Source: Streptomyces camelliae
GTDB lineage: Bacteria; Actinomycetota; Actinomycetes; Streptomycetales; Streptomycetaceae
Direction of reading: 5' to 3'
Assembly (NCBI RefSeq): GCF_027625935.1
Contig: NZ_CP115300.1
Coordinates: 1,178,001-1,242,000, forward strand
Length of the DNA: 64,000 nucleotides
Part shown: positions 7,812-15,967 of the stretch, in pieces
Numbering within the stretch: position 1 is the first letter of the stretch
How the letters are laid out: the number at the start of each line of letters is the position of its first letter
Position numbers and translations under genes: made by a program
Notes under the pieces: generated by a model
Told to the model about the DNA's origin: nothing
Database searches by the model: none
Seen by the model: only the letters and a program-made list of their open reading frames with translations

Positions 7812-9098
7812 TCAGGGCGTGCGCTCCCGCAGGGCGGCGCGCCAGGCCGGCACGGGGTCCTCGGGGACCGGTTCGGGGCGGCGGCCGCCGGCGGCGAAGA
7901 AGTCGGCCAGCGGCAGGATCGCGGCGCCGACGGTCACCGCGTCGGGGCCGAGCCGGCCCAGGTCGATGGTGACCCGGTCGGCCGGGTGGCGCAGGGCGTA
8001 CGTCGCCGCGTGCCGGCGTACGGCGGGCAGGAAGCGGCTGCCGAGCTGGAGGCCGGCCCAGCCGCCGACGATGATCCGCTCGGGCCGGAAGAGGTTGATC
8101 AGGTCGGACAGGCCCGCGCCGACGTACTCGGCGGTCTCCTCCAGGACGGCGAGGGCCACCGGGTCGGGCGCGGTGCCCTCGGGCGGGTGGGCGGCGGCGA
8201 GCATCGCGGTGAGCCGGGTCTCCTCGTCGGTGCCCTCCGGCGGCCTGCCGCCCTCCTCGCGCCACCGGGCGAGCAGCGACTCGGCACCCGCGTAGGCCTC
8301 CAGGCAGCCGGGCGCCCCGCACCGGCAGCGGCGCCCGCGCACCCGTACCGTCAGATGCCCCCACTCCACGGCCCGCCCGTGCTCCACCTCCGGGGTGACC
8401 AGGCAGGCGCCGACGCCGGAGCCGAAGAGCACGACCACGGCGTTGCGGGCGCCGCGTCCCGCGCCGAACCACATCTCGGCCTGGCCCAGGGTCTTGGCAC
8501 CGTTGTCGATGAAGTACGGGATCTCGTCGGGGAGCCGGGAGGCCGAGCGGAGCAGCTGTTCCAGCGGTACGGCGTCCCAGCCGATGGTCTGGCCGTGGAC
8601 GACGGCACCCCGGTCCGGGGTGTGCTCGACGATGCCGGGGACGCCGACACCGACGCCGAGCAGCCGCTTGGGCGCGGCCCGTTCGTCGCCGAGGACCTCG
8701 GCGATGCCGTCGCGGATGTGGCCGGCGATCACCTCGACGTCGTAGCCCTTCGGGGTCAACGGCCGTTCTGCGCGGGCGAGTTCGGTCAGGGTCAGGTCGA
8801 ACAGCTCGACGCGGATCCGGGTCTCGCCGACGTCGACGCCGATCATCTGTCCGCTGTGCGGGGCGATGCGCAGCAGGGTGCGCGGCCGGCCACCGTCGGA
8901 GTCGACGCTGCCGGCCTCCTCGACCAGGCCGTCGGCGACCAGATCGGCGACCACGTTGCTGACCGAGCCGGAGCTCAGGCCCGTCGCGGGTCCCAGCTCG
9001 AACCGGCTCAGCGGGCCCTCGAAGTACAGCTTCTGGAGCACGGCCGTGCGGTTGCCCCGTCTGAGGTCGCGTACCGTGCGCCCGCTCCGCCCCGCCAT
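7812..9098 (-). CDS. ROK-family transcriptional regulator
   Basis: 428 residues. An N-terminal winged helix-turn-helix (NRTAVLQKLYFEGPLSRFEL, then GLSSGSVSNVVADLVADGLV) precedes a ROK sugar-kinase-like domain with IGVDVGETRIRVEL and VGVPGIVEH. A zinc-binding CRCGAPGCLEAY lies near residue 256. Such proteins bind operators and respond to sugars or sugar phosphates (NagC/Mlc/XylR relatives). The start ATG 9098 was chosen over the upstream in-frame codon at 9158 because AAGGGAG precedes it and MAGRSGRTVRDLRRGN is the usual opening of the family. An inverted repeat 76 bases upstream is a candidate autoregulatory site. No sugar transporter is adjacent. Confidence 0.88.
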   Translation of the reverse strand: MAGRSGRTVRDLRRGNRTAVLQKLYFEGPLSRFELGPATGLSSGSVSNVVADLVADGLVEEAGSVDSDGGRPRTLLRIAPHSGQMIGVDVGETRIRVELFDLTLTELARAERPLTPKGYDVEVIAGHIRDGIAEVLGDERAAPKRLLGVGVGVPGIVEHTPDRGAVVHGQTIGWDAVPLEQLLRSASRLPDEIPYFIDNGAKTLGQAEMWFGAGRGARNAVVVLFGSGVGACLVTPEVEHGRAVEWGHLTVRVRGRRCRCGAPGCLEAYAGAESLLARWREEGGRPPEGTDEETRLTAMLAAAHPPEGTAPDPVALAVLEETAEYVGAGLSDLINLFRPERIIVGGWAGLQLGSRFLPAVRRHAATYALRHPADRVTIDLGRLGPDAVTVGAAILPLADFFAAGGRRPEPVPEDPVPAWRAALRERTP

Positions 9099-9173
9099 GC
9101 CGCTCCCTTCACGAACCCGGCCCGACCCGCAACATACGCCTTCGGGCAACCGGAACACGACTTTCCAGCCGTC

Positions 9174-9194
9174 TTAGTTCATGCTATGAGCTAA
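9174..9194. promoter_or_regulatory. Candidate operator of the ROK regulator
   Basis: Imperfect palindrome with arms TTAGTTCAT and ATGAGCTAA (8 of 9 positions pair) around GCT, upstream of the ROK gene and just inside the end of the neighbouring kinase gene's downstream region. Its AT-richness stands out from the surroundings. Confidence 0.45.
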
Positions 9195-9207
9195 GCGCTT
9201 CCGCCCG

Positions 9208-10260
9208 CTATGCGTCACGTGCGAGCCGGGCGATGTCGTCCAGCGCGGCGACGAGTTGCGGCGCGACCGTCTCCCGGACCCACCGGACATGCCCCTCCCC
9301 GGCCTGCCGCGGCACCGTCTCGATCAGCATGATCAGGTACAGATAGGCGCGGTACAGGGCGTATCGGATCCGCTCCGCGGGGCCGAAGACGGCCCGGCCG
9401 CCGCCCTCCCGGTAGCCGGCGAGGAAGTCCCGGTCCTTCTCGATGTCGTCCAGCAGGGCCAGGGAGACGAAGTCGGCGACCGGGTCGCCCCAGAACATGC
9501 GCTCGCCGTCGATGAGTCCGCCGATGCGGGGTCCGCCGGGGGTGCGGTGGACCAGGATGTTGCCCTGCCACAGGTCGAAGTGGACCGGGCGCGGGACGGT
9601 GACCTCGTCCAGTGCGCCGTACCCGGCCGCGAGCGCCTTCGCCACCTCGTCGGCGGGGAGCGGCAGTTCGGCGGCATAGCGGCGGGCGTCGTCCAGGACG
9701 GCGTCGAGCATCGCGGTGAACGCCGTACGCCAGTCGGGGGCGAGCGGGCCGAGCGCGCCGGACGGGTACCCGAAGGCGGGTCCGGTGATCTCGTGCAACC
9801 GGGCCACCTGGGCGCCCAATTCCCGGCGCAGCGCGGCCCGTTCGGCACCCGACAGGGAGTCGTCCCAGGGGGTGCCGGGGCAGCGGGTCTGGAGGGTGTG
9901 CCATACGGCGGGACCGTCGTCGGTGTGGAGGGCGCGCGGGGCGGGGACGCCGGCCTCGGCGGCGGCGCGGCAGAACTCCGTCTCGGCGGCGAGGAGCCGG
10001 AACTCGTAGCGGAGCCCCGGCCCGGTCGGCGCGGTCTTCAGGACGTAGCGGCCGCCGTCGGTGAGCCGCAGCTCCTCGACGGTGTTGTAGGTGCCGCCGC
10101 CGAGCGGGCGCACCCCGGCCAGCTGGTCCGGCGGCAGGCCCGCCGCGGCCAGGACCCGCCGGGCCCGCTCCTCGGAGACCTCGACCTGCGCGTCCCTGAC
10201 CTGCGAGTCTCTGACCTGCGCGTCCCCGGCCTGCACGTCCGCGACCTCTGAGTCACCCAC
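9208..10260 (-). CDS. Aminoglycoside phosphotransferase-fold (APH) kinase
   Basis: 350 residues of the APH/choline-kinase superfamily. It has a Gly-rich GGGTYNTVEEL loop, YVLKTAPTGPG with the ATP-binding lysine, catalytic loop HFDLWQGN near residue 230, and the metal-binding IDGERMFWGDPVADF. The substrate is not readable: antibiotic, sugar, fructosamine or small alcohol are all possible, and the HFDLWQGN form is typical of the general environmental family rather than of clinical resistance enzymes. Residues 5-26 are built from near-repeats of five residues (GDAQV, RDSQV, RDAQV) encoded by imperfect 15-base repeats. A start inside or after the repeats is conceivable. The fused P450 gene ends 20 bases upstream on the same strand. 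Confidence 0.8.
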   Translation of the reverse strand: MGDSEVADVQAGDAQVRDSQVRDAQVEVSEERARRVLAAAGLPPDQLAGVRPLGGGTYNTVEELRLTDGGRYVLKTAPTGPGLRYEFRLLAAETEFCRAAAEAGVPAPRALHTDDGPAVWHTLQTRCPGTPWDDSLSGAERAALRRELGAQVARLHEITGPAFGYPSGALGPLAPDWRTAFTAMLDAVLDDARRYAAELPLPADEVAKALAAGYGALDEVTVPRPVHFDLWQGNILVHRTPGGPRIGGLIDGERMFWGDPVADFVSLALLDDIEKDRDFLAGYREGGGRAVFGPAERIRYALYRAYLYLIMLIETVPRQAGEGHVRWVRETVAPQLVAALDDIARLARDA

Positions 10261-10279
10261 CGGGCCCCTCCCCCGCGGC

Positions 10280-13200
10280 TCAGCCGGCCGCGTACACGTC
10301 CTCGACGTAACGCCCGTCCGCCACCAGCGAGTTCAGCCACTTCTCGGCCGCCGCCCCGTCGGCGTGGGAGCGTTCCCGGTACAGGGTACGGAACGCCTGG
10401 CGCACGCCGGGAGCCATCCGGGAGCCGTCGCCGCAGACGTACACCCGGGCGCCGGAGTTCAACAGCTCCCAGACTTCGTCGGCCTCGGCGGCGATGCGGT
10501 GCTGAACGAACAGCGCGCCGTTCTCGGGAGCGGCGCTGAAGGCGGGGCGCAGCGAGACGGCGCCGGCGGTCTCGGCGGCCCGCAGTTCGTCCGCGTGCAG
10601 GAAGTCGGCGTCGGGGGCGTCACAGCCGAAGTACAGGAGCGCGGGCGGGAGTTCGGCCCCCGTGGCACGGGCCGTGACCCGGTCGGCCACGGCGCCGCGG
10701 AACGGGGCGAGTCCGGTGCCGGCGGCGATCATCACGACCGGTGCCGAGCCGTCGATCCGGAAGGCCTCGCGGCAGGGCTGGACGCGGGCGTACACGGTGT
10801 CGCCTGGCTTCAGGGCGGCCAGGTGGCCGGAACCGGTGCCACGGTAGCGGCCCCGGCCGGAGCGGGCGGGGGCGTCGAGCACGGAGACCATGAGGTCCAC
10901 CTGGCCCGGGGCCACGGCCGGCGAGGAGGAGACGGAGTAGTGGCGGGGCCGCAGCGGCGTGAGCAGGTCGAGCAGGAGCGGCCAGCCGAGGGCGCCGCGC
11001 AGGGCCGGGTTGTCCTCGACGAGGTCCAGGAGGGTGCGCGGGTCGTCCGCGGTGACGGCGGCGAGGGCGGCGCGCTCGGGCGGGCAGGGGTTGGCCTCGG
11101 CCAGCAGGGCCAGCTGTCGGGCGGTCGGCCGCTCCTGCAACTCGGCGTGATGCGTGAGTAGTTGACGTACCGTCAGCGGCCGGTCCACGGCGAGGCTGTC
11201 GCGGCGCGGACGGGTGGCCCGGATGTCCAGCACGGCGTCGGGGTCGAGGCCGAACGCGGCGAGCGCGCGGTCCACCAGCTCGGGGGCGTGGGCGGGGAGC
11301 ACGGTCAGGTGGTCGGCGGTGCGGTAGGTGACGCCCTCGGGCAGGGCGACGCGCAGGAACCGCTTGGTGCAGGGGTGGTCCGGCGCGGTGAGGTCGTAGG
11401 CCTCGGTGACCGTCATCGGGACCAGCTCGTGGCGTTCGGCGAGGGCGTCCAGCGGGCCGCCGGTGAGGATGCGGACCTCGTAGGCGTGGGCGGGCTCGTC
11501 CCCTGTCGGCCGCGTGGCGTCGGGGTCGCCGTACTCGGTGAGCAGGGCGGTGCGCAGCCGGGCGGTGAACTCCCGTACGGTGCCGGTGAGATCGCCGGAG
11601 CCGTCGGCGGCGGCCCGCTCGGTCAGCCGGACGGCGCCGAGTTCGGCGAGGCGGGCGTCGACCTGGGTGGGGACCTGCTGGTAGGTGGCGGCCCAGTTGC
11701 GGTCGCCGACACCGAGGACCGCGTAGGTGACGCCGGTCAGGTCGGGGGTGCTGTCCAGCCAGGCGGTGAAGGCGCCGGCGTCGTCGGTGGGGCGGCCGTT
11801 GTAGGAGGCGGCGGTGATGACGACGGGGCGGTCGGTGGGCAGTCCGTCCGCGTACGCGTCCAGGGCGGCGACCTCGGTGGCGCAGCCGACGGCGGCGGCC
11901 TCGTCGGCGAGCTGGGCGGCGAAGGCGCGGCAGGTGCCGTAGTTGCTGCCGTGCAGGAACAGGGCGCCGGTGCCGGGGCGGACGCGGGCCGGCAGGGTGT
12001 CCGGGTCCGTGGTCCGCTCGGTCCGCGACGGGAGGGCGCCGGGCAGCGGGGCATGGACGCGGTCGGCGGGGGTGCGCGGGGTGAGCGTGAGGGTGAAGCC
12101 CTCGGGCTTGAGGGTGAGGGTCTCCTTGATGTGGAGCCGGTAGTCGGCGTGGTCGTGCAGCCGGTAGCGGTGGACCAGCATGGCGAGCAGCATGGTGGCC
12201 TCGTGCAGCGCGAACTGCCGTCCGATGCAGGCGCGTTCACCGGTGCCGAAAGGTTTGAAGGCGTGCACCGGGCGGGCTGCCTCCGCCTCGGCGGTGAACC
12301 GCTCGGGGTCGAAGTGCTCCGGGTTGTCGCCCCACACGGGCTGGCGGTGCAGCATCGGGGCCATGACGGTCACGGCCTGTCCGGCGCGCAGCGGGATCCG
12401 GCCGCCGAGCAGGGTGTCCCGGCGGGCCTTGCGGGTGAAGGCGGCGGCCGTCGGCCACAGCCTGAGGGCCTCGTTGAGGACCTGGCGGGTGTAGGTGAGC
12501 CGGCCGATCTCGTCGTACGTCGGCTCCGGGTCGGGGTCGTCGCCCCACAGGGCGTCGGCCTCGCGCTGCACCAGCCGGAGCACGGCCGGATGCTTGGCGA
12601 GGTAGTACAGGGCGAAGGACATCGCGCCGGAGGTCGTCTCGTGGCCGGCGATCAGGAAGGTGATGACCTGGTTGCGGATGTTGGCCGCGTCCAGGGTGGT
12701 GCCGTCGGCGGGGTGCGGGGCGCTGAGCATCAGTCCGAGCAGGTCCTCGGCGCCGCTCTGGTCGGTGCCGGCGCGGGAGGCGATGACGTCGTCCACGACC
12801 TGGGCGAGGTGGTCCGCGTCCTGCCGGAAGGCCGCGTCGGCGGCGGAGTGGTCCTGGCCCGGGGTGCGGGCCAGACGGGTCATGCTCCACTCCAGGCAGC
12901 GGACCATCGACTCCACGAAGGGGTGCGGCTCGGCCCGCTCGAACGACCCGAAGTCGTAGTCGAACCCGGCCAGTCCGATGGTGTCGAGGGTCATGCGGGT
13001 CATGTCGTCGGGCACGTTCACGGCCTGCCCGTCCCGGGCCGCGCGGTCCCAGGCATCGATGAGCCGGCGGGCCACCTTGAGCATGACCGGGTGGTAGGTG
13101 CGCATCGAGCCGAGCGCGAAGGCGGGCATCAGGATGTCGTGCGCCTTGGCCCAGTTGGGTTCGTCGTTGTACGCCGTGAACAGGCCGTCGGCGGCGAATG

Positions 13201-13456
13201 CGCGCACGTTCTCCAGGGCGGGCCCGATGTGCTTGGCGAACCGCTCCTCGTCGGCGAGGTCCGCGACCAGATCGGCGTCGGCGACGAACGTCACGTCCCG
13301 CCCGTGCAGCCGGCGCACCAGCACCGGCCCGTGCGTGCGCATCAGCTCCATGACCTGCTGGATCGGGGTGCGGCCGGGACCGGTGGCGGTGATGTCGACG
13401 ACGGGGACGCCGGGCAGGGTTCCGGCCGGGTCGGAGTGCGGAGCGGTGGGGGGCAT
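10280..13456 (-). CDS. Self-sufficient cytochrome P450 / NADPH-P450 reductase fusion (CYP102, BM3 type)
   Basis: 1058 residues, close to the size of P450 BM3. The heme domain (about 1-470) has I-helix AGHETTS near 272, a K-helix LNEALRLWPT and heme ligand FGTGERACIGRQF with Cys near 410. An FMN flavodoxin domain starts around 500 (LFLHGSNYGTCRAFA) and an FAD/NADPH domain follows (RHYSVSSSP, IAAGTGLAPFRG, YVCGDGSRMAPGV), ending VEDVYAAG. The protein should hydroxylate or epoxidise fatty acids with NADPH without a partner. ATG 13456 was chosen: MPPTAPHS begins the conserved region, whereas the upstream extension to 13822 is low-quality sequence over the divergent promoter. Two 14-bp direct repeats lie 22-52 bases upstream. 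The divergent PAS-LuxR gene is a candidate regulator. Confidence 0.93.
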   Translation of the reverse strand: MPPTAPHSDPAGTLPGVPVVDITATGPGRTPIQQVMELMRTHGPVLVRRLHGRDVTFVADADLVADLADEERFAKHIGPALENVRAFAADGLFTAYNDEPNWAKAHDILMPAFALGSMRTYHPVMLKVARRLIDAWDRAARDGQAVNVPDDMTRMTLDTIGLAGFDYDFGSFERAEPHPFVESMVRCLEWSMTRLARTPGQDHSAADAAFRQDADHLAQVVDDVIASRAGTDQSGAEDLLGLMLSAPHPADGTTLDAANIRNQVITFLIAGHETTSGAMSFALYYLAKHPAVLRLVQREADALWGDDPDPEPTYDEIGRLTYTRQVLNEALRLWPTAAAFTRKARRDTLLGGRIPLRAGQAVTVMAPMLHRQPVWGDNPEHFDPERFTAEAEAARPVHAFKPFGTGERACIGRQFALHEATMLLAMLVHRYRLHDHADYRLHIKETLTLKPEGFTLTLTPRTPADRVHAPLPGALPSRTERTTDPDTLPARVRPGTGALFLHGSNYGTCRAFAAQLADEAAAVGCATEVAALDAYADGLPTDRPVVITAASYNGRPTDDAGAFTAWLDSTPDLTGVTYAVLGVGDRNWAATYQQVPTQVDARLAELGAVRLTERAAADGSGDLTGTVREFTARLRTALLTEYGDPDATRPTGDEPAHAYEVRILTGGPLDALAERHELVPMTVTEAYDLTAPDHPCTKRFLRVALPEGVTYRTADHLTVLPAHAPELVDRALAAFGLDPDAVLDIRATRPRRDSLAVDRPLTVRQLLTHHAELQERPTARQLALLAEANPCPPERAALAAVTADDPRTLLDLVEDNPALRGALGWPLLLDLLTPLRPRHYSVSSSPAVAPGQVDLMVSVLDAPARSGRGRYRGTGSGHLAALKPGDTVYARVQPCREAFRIDGSAPVVMIAAGTGLAPFRGAVADRVTARATGAELPPALLYFGCDAPDADFLHADELRAAETAGAVSLRPAFSAAPENGALFVQHRIAAEADEVWELLNSGARVYVCGDGSRMAPGVRQAFRTLYRERSHADGAAAEKWLNSLVADGRYVEDVYAAG

Positions 13457-13477
13457 GGCGCGCCAACTGCCTTTCGC

Positions 13478-13508
13478 GGTAACGGAGTACTCGGGGTAAC
13501 GGAGTACT
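13478..13508. repeat. Two perfect 14-bp direct repeats upstream of the fused P450 gene
   Basis: GGTAACGGAGTACT occurs at 13478-13491 and 13495-13508 (17-base period), between the divergent P450 and PAS-LuxR genes and close to the P450 start. The spacing of about 1.6 helical turns and the position suggest tandem regulator sites. The rest of the 265-base intergenic region shows no ORF I can support. Confidence 0.6.
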
Positions 13509-13721
13509 GCGTTCCAGGGTGGGTGAGCTGCGGCGCGGGCCCGTGCCCCGGCACTACACGTTTCCGCAGTCAAAACTTGGTTGCGGGTCTTGCGCCGGCC
13601 GCGCGTCCGGGGCTCGCGGTCGCGGCCCGGGGTGTGGGCGGTTTGCCGCTGACCTGGATCTTCGTCTTGGATGAACGATGAACAAGGATGAGGGGGCGGC
13701 TCGACACCTCGGGAGGTGGGC

Positions 13722-14396
13722 ATGGACCTGCGGCGGGCCGACGCGGTCGTCTGGCGCAACCGGGCCCTGCTGGTCTTCGACCGGGTGTCGGTGCCGGTCG
13801 CGGTGTGCGATGTGTACGGCAAGGTGGTGCTGGCGAATCCCGCGATGGCCGCGGAGTGCGGTACGACGCCGGGGCGGCTGCGCGGGCGGGACGTGCTGGA
13901 GCTGTTCCGCCCGCAGGAGACCGGCCAGGTGGAGCGGATCGCCGAGGCGCTGCGGCTGCGGCACCGCTCGCGCTACCAGGTGTCGGTGCGCTGGCAGGCG
14001 CCCGGCGGGGTGGAGCGGTTCGGGGAGCTGACGGCGGACCCGGTGAGCGACAGCGTGGACGAGACACCGTCCCTGCTGGTGATGCTGCGGGTGCGGGGCG
14101 AGTGCGGGCCGCCGCCCACGCCGGATCCGGCCCCCGTCACTCCGGTCGAGGGCCAGGTCCTGGCACTGCTGGCGGGCGGCGCCGACACGGCCGCCGCCGC
14201 CCGCGAACTGGGCCTCAGCAAGGACGGTGTCACCTATCACCTGCGCCGCCTGTCGGCCCGCTGGGGCGCGGCGAACCGCACCGAACTGGTGGCCCGCGCC
14301 TATGCGTCGGGGGTACTTGTGCCGGGGGTGTGGCCGCCGGAGGCGAGGGTGCCGGAGGGGGAACAGGGCCGGGGCGGAGCGGGCCACCGTTGTTGA
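13722..14396 (+). CDS. PAS-domain LuxR-type transcriptional regulator
   Basis: 224 residues. Residues about 15-125 form a PAS sensor (VPVAVCDVYGKVVLANPAMA, ELFRPQETGQVERIAEALR, and so on). Residues about 140-200 form a LuxR/GerE-type helix-turn-helix (VTPVEGQVLALLAGGADTAA, then ARELGLSKDGVTYHLRRLSA, ending in a WGAANRTELVARA recognition helix). This architecture, PAS plus a four-helix DNA-binding domain, occurs in actinomycete pathway regulators such as PimM. The ligand is unknown and there is no receiver domain. ATG 13722 has GGGAGG five bases upstream; GTG 13716 overlaps that site. It is divergent from the P450-reductase gene, which is the obvious candidate target. Confidence 0.85.
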   Translation: MDLRRADAVVWRNRALLVFDRVSVPVAVCDVYGKVVLANPAMAAECGTTPGRLRGRDVLELFRPQETGQVERIAEALRLRHRSRYQVSVRWQAPGGVERFGELTADPVSDSVDETPSLLVMLRVRGECGPPPTPDPAPVTPVEGQVLALLAGGADTAAAARELGLSKDGVTYHLRRLSARWGAANRTELVARAYASGVLVPGVWPPEARVPEGEQGRGGAGHRC

Positions 14397-14436
14397 CTGC
14401 GGGTGGGCGGGGGGCGCGGGGGGCGCGCCCACGTTG

Positions 14437-15357
14437 TCAGCCGGCCGCCCCGGAGCCGGCCACCGTCGCGTCACCCGCCGCCGTTCCCGCCGTCGCCGCG
14501 TGCGCCGTGCCCGCGCCCTCCGGTGCCCCGAAGCGAGCCAGGATGTGCCAGACCATCTTCAGGTCCTGGAGTGCGTAGCGTCCGCTGCGGGCCGCGTCGC
14601 CGAGGACGCGAGGGGTGAGCAGTCCGCGCTCGGCGACGGCCGCGCCGAGGTCGGCGTACTGCGGACCCCGGTAGCCGGCGTGGCGGCGCAGTGCGGTGAC
14701 GGTGAGCCGGTAGCCGGGGTGCCAGTCGAGCGGGAGGGGCAGGCGCCGGGCCGCCGTCTCGACCGGGGTGCCCCGGTAGCTCGCGTCGAGGACGAGTGCC
14801 TCGACGTCCCTGGCCAGCAGGACACCGGCGTGGACATGGCCCTCGATGTAGTCGTTGAGCGGGTCCTGCTCGTCGGCCTCGGCGAGCGTGATCAGCGGCA
14901 TCGCCGCGGCCACCCCGAAGTCGGCGGGCTCGGCCGCGCTGTCCGGATAGCAGAAGGTGGCCCGCGCCAGGACCGCCCCGGTGAGCCGGAGGTGCGAGGA
15001 GCCGAAGCGCGGGGCGGCGCCGACGACCTGGTGGCGGAAGTCCAGTGCGCCGTACACCGGCCGCTCGGCCGGGGGCGCGTCGTCGTACGCGCCCCCGAAG
15101 ATCCGGCTCTCCCAGCGTGTGCGGTCGCCGCCCGGGTGCGCGGTGAGGCCGCCGTTGCTGGTGCCCGTGACGTACTGCGAGTGGTACGCGCCGTCCTGGG
15201 CGAGCGCCTCCAGGACGGGCAGTCCGGCGGAGATCCGGTCGGGGTGGAAGTTCAGGGTGATGCGCAGTGCGGGGTCGAGCGGTGGGCCGGACACCCCGGC
15301 CGCGACATGGTCCAGCGCCCGCCGGGCGCGCGGCGGCAGCCCGCACCGGAAATCCAT
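14437..15357 (-). CDS. DUF3626 protein
   Basis: 306 residues. The central block LRITLNFHPDRIS, then AYHSQYVTGTSNGGLTAHPG, DRTRWESRIFGGAYD and FGSSHLRL is diagnostic of the DUF3626 family, which has no established biochemical role. No signal peptide or membrane helix is present; the C-terminal 25 residues are Ala/Gly-rich and probably disordered. The start ATG 15357 is preceded by GGGGAGGG, so the longer frame reaching to 15528 was rejected. It is divergent from the FBP zinc-finger gene across about 105 bases containing short inverted repeats (GGCTA...TAGCC at 15375-15391). Confidence 0.8.
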   Translation of the reverse strand: MDFRCGLPPRARRALDHVAAGVSGPPLDPALRITLNFHPDRISAGLPVLEALAQDGAYHSQYVTGTSNGGLTAHPGGDRTRWESRIFGGAYDDAPPAERPVYGALDFRHQVVGAAPRFGSSHLRLTGAVLARATFCYPDSAAEPADFGVAAAMPLITLAEADEQDPLNDYIEGHVHAGVLLARDVEALVLDASYRGTPVETAARRLPLPLDWHPGYRLTVTALRRHAGYRGPQYADLGAAVAERGLLTPRVLGDAARSGRYALQDLKMVWHILARFGAPEGAGTAHAATAGTAAGDATVAGSGAAG

Positions 15358-15463
15358 TGGCCCACCCTCCCCTTGGCTACGTACGCTAGCCGTGAACCTA
15401 GACCCCCTAGGCACGCTCGACGACATTCCATTATTTCCCCGACGCATCCAGAAGGACTCCCCC

Positions 15464-15958
15464 ATGAGACCGCTCACCGAGCAGGACATCCGCAATTCCT
15501 TCGTCAACTGCTCGAAGGGTGAGGCCAAGCGGCTGGCGGTCCCGCGCGATCTCGGTGAACGCCCGTGGGACGACCTGGACTTCCTCGGCTGGCGGGATCC
15601 GGGCGCGCCCGACCGCAGCTATCTGGTCACCGAACGGGGCGACCGGCTCGTGGGCGTCGCCCTGCGCTTCCAGGCCGCGCAGCGCGGTTTTCTGCACCGC
15701 AGCATGTGCTCGGTGTGCCTGACCACGCATCCGCGCGGCGGGGTGACGCTGATGACCGCGCGGAAGGCGGGACCGGCGGGCCGCGAGGGCAACTCGGCTG
15801 GCCTGTACATGTGCACCGACCTGGCGTGTTCCCTGTATGTGCGGGGGCGGAAGATCCCGGAGTCAGGGATCCGGATCGAGGAGAGCCTGACGGTCGATGA
15901 GCAGATCGCCCGCGCTACGGCCAACGTGCACGCGTTCCTCGACAAGCTGGACGCGTGA
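15464..15958 (+). CDS. FBP-domain (FusB-type) treble-clef zinc-finger protein
   Basis: 164 residues. The C-terminal half carries four cysteines in a treble-clef arrangement (SMCSVCLTTH near residue 85 and MCTDLACSLYVRGR near 120), the FBP_C zinc-finger found in FusB/FusC elongation-factor-G-binding proteins. In staphylococci those proteins rescue EF-G from fusidic acid. Here the N-terminal helical part is short and diverged, so an EF-G role is possible but unproven. The ribosome site GAAGGA lies seven bases before ATG 15464. The gene ends ten bases before the convergent oxidoreductase gene. Confidence 0.78.
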   Translation: MRPLTEQDIRNSFVNCSKGEAKRLAVPRDLGERPWDDLDFLGWRDPGAPDRSYLVTERGDRLVGVALRFQAAQRGFLHRSMCSVCLTTHPRGGVTLMTARKAGPAGREGNSAGLYMCTDLACSLYVRGRKIPESGIRIEESLTVDEQIARATANVHAFLDKLDA

Positions 15959-15967
15959 CACCGCCGT

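Noticed and set aside
11162..13681. 839-codon plus-strand ORF
   Set aside because: It is antisense to the P450-reductase fusion, whose motifs are unambiguous; the ORF is Gly/Val/Ala-rich with no domain.
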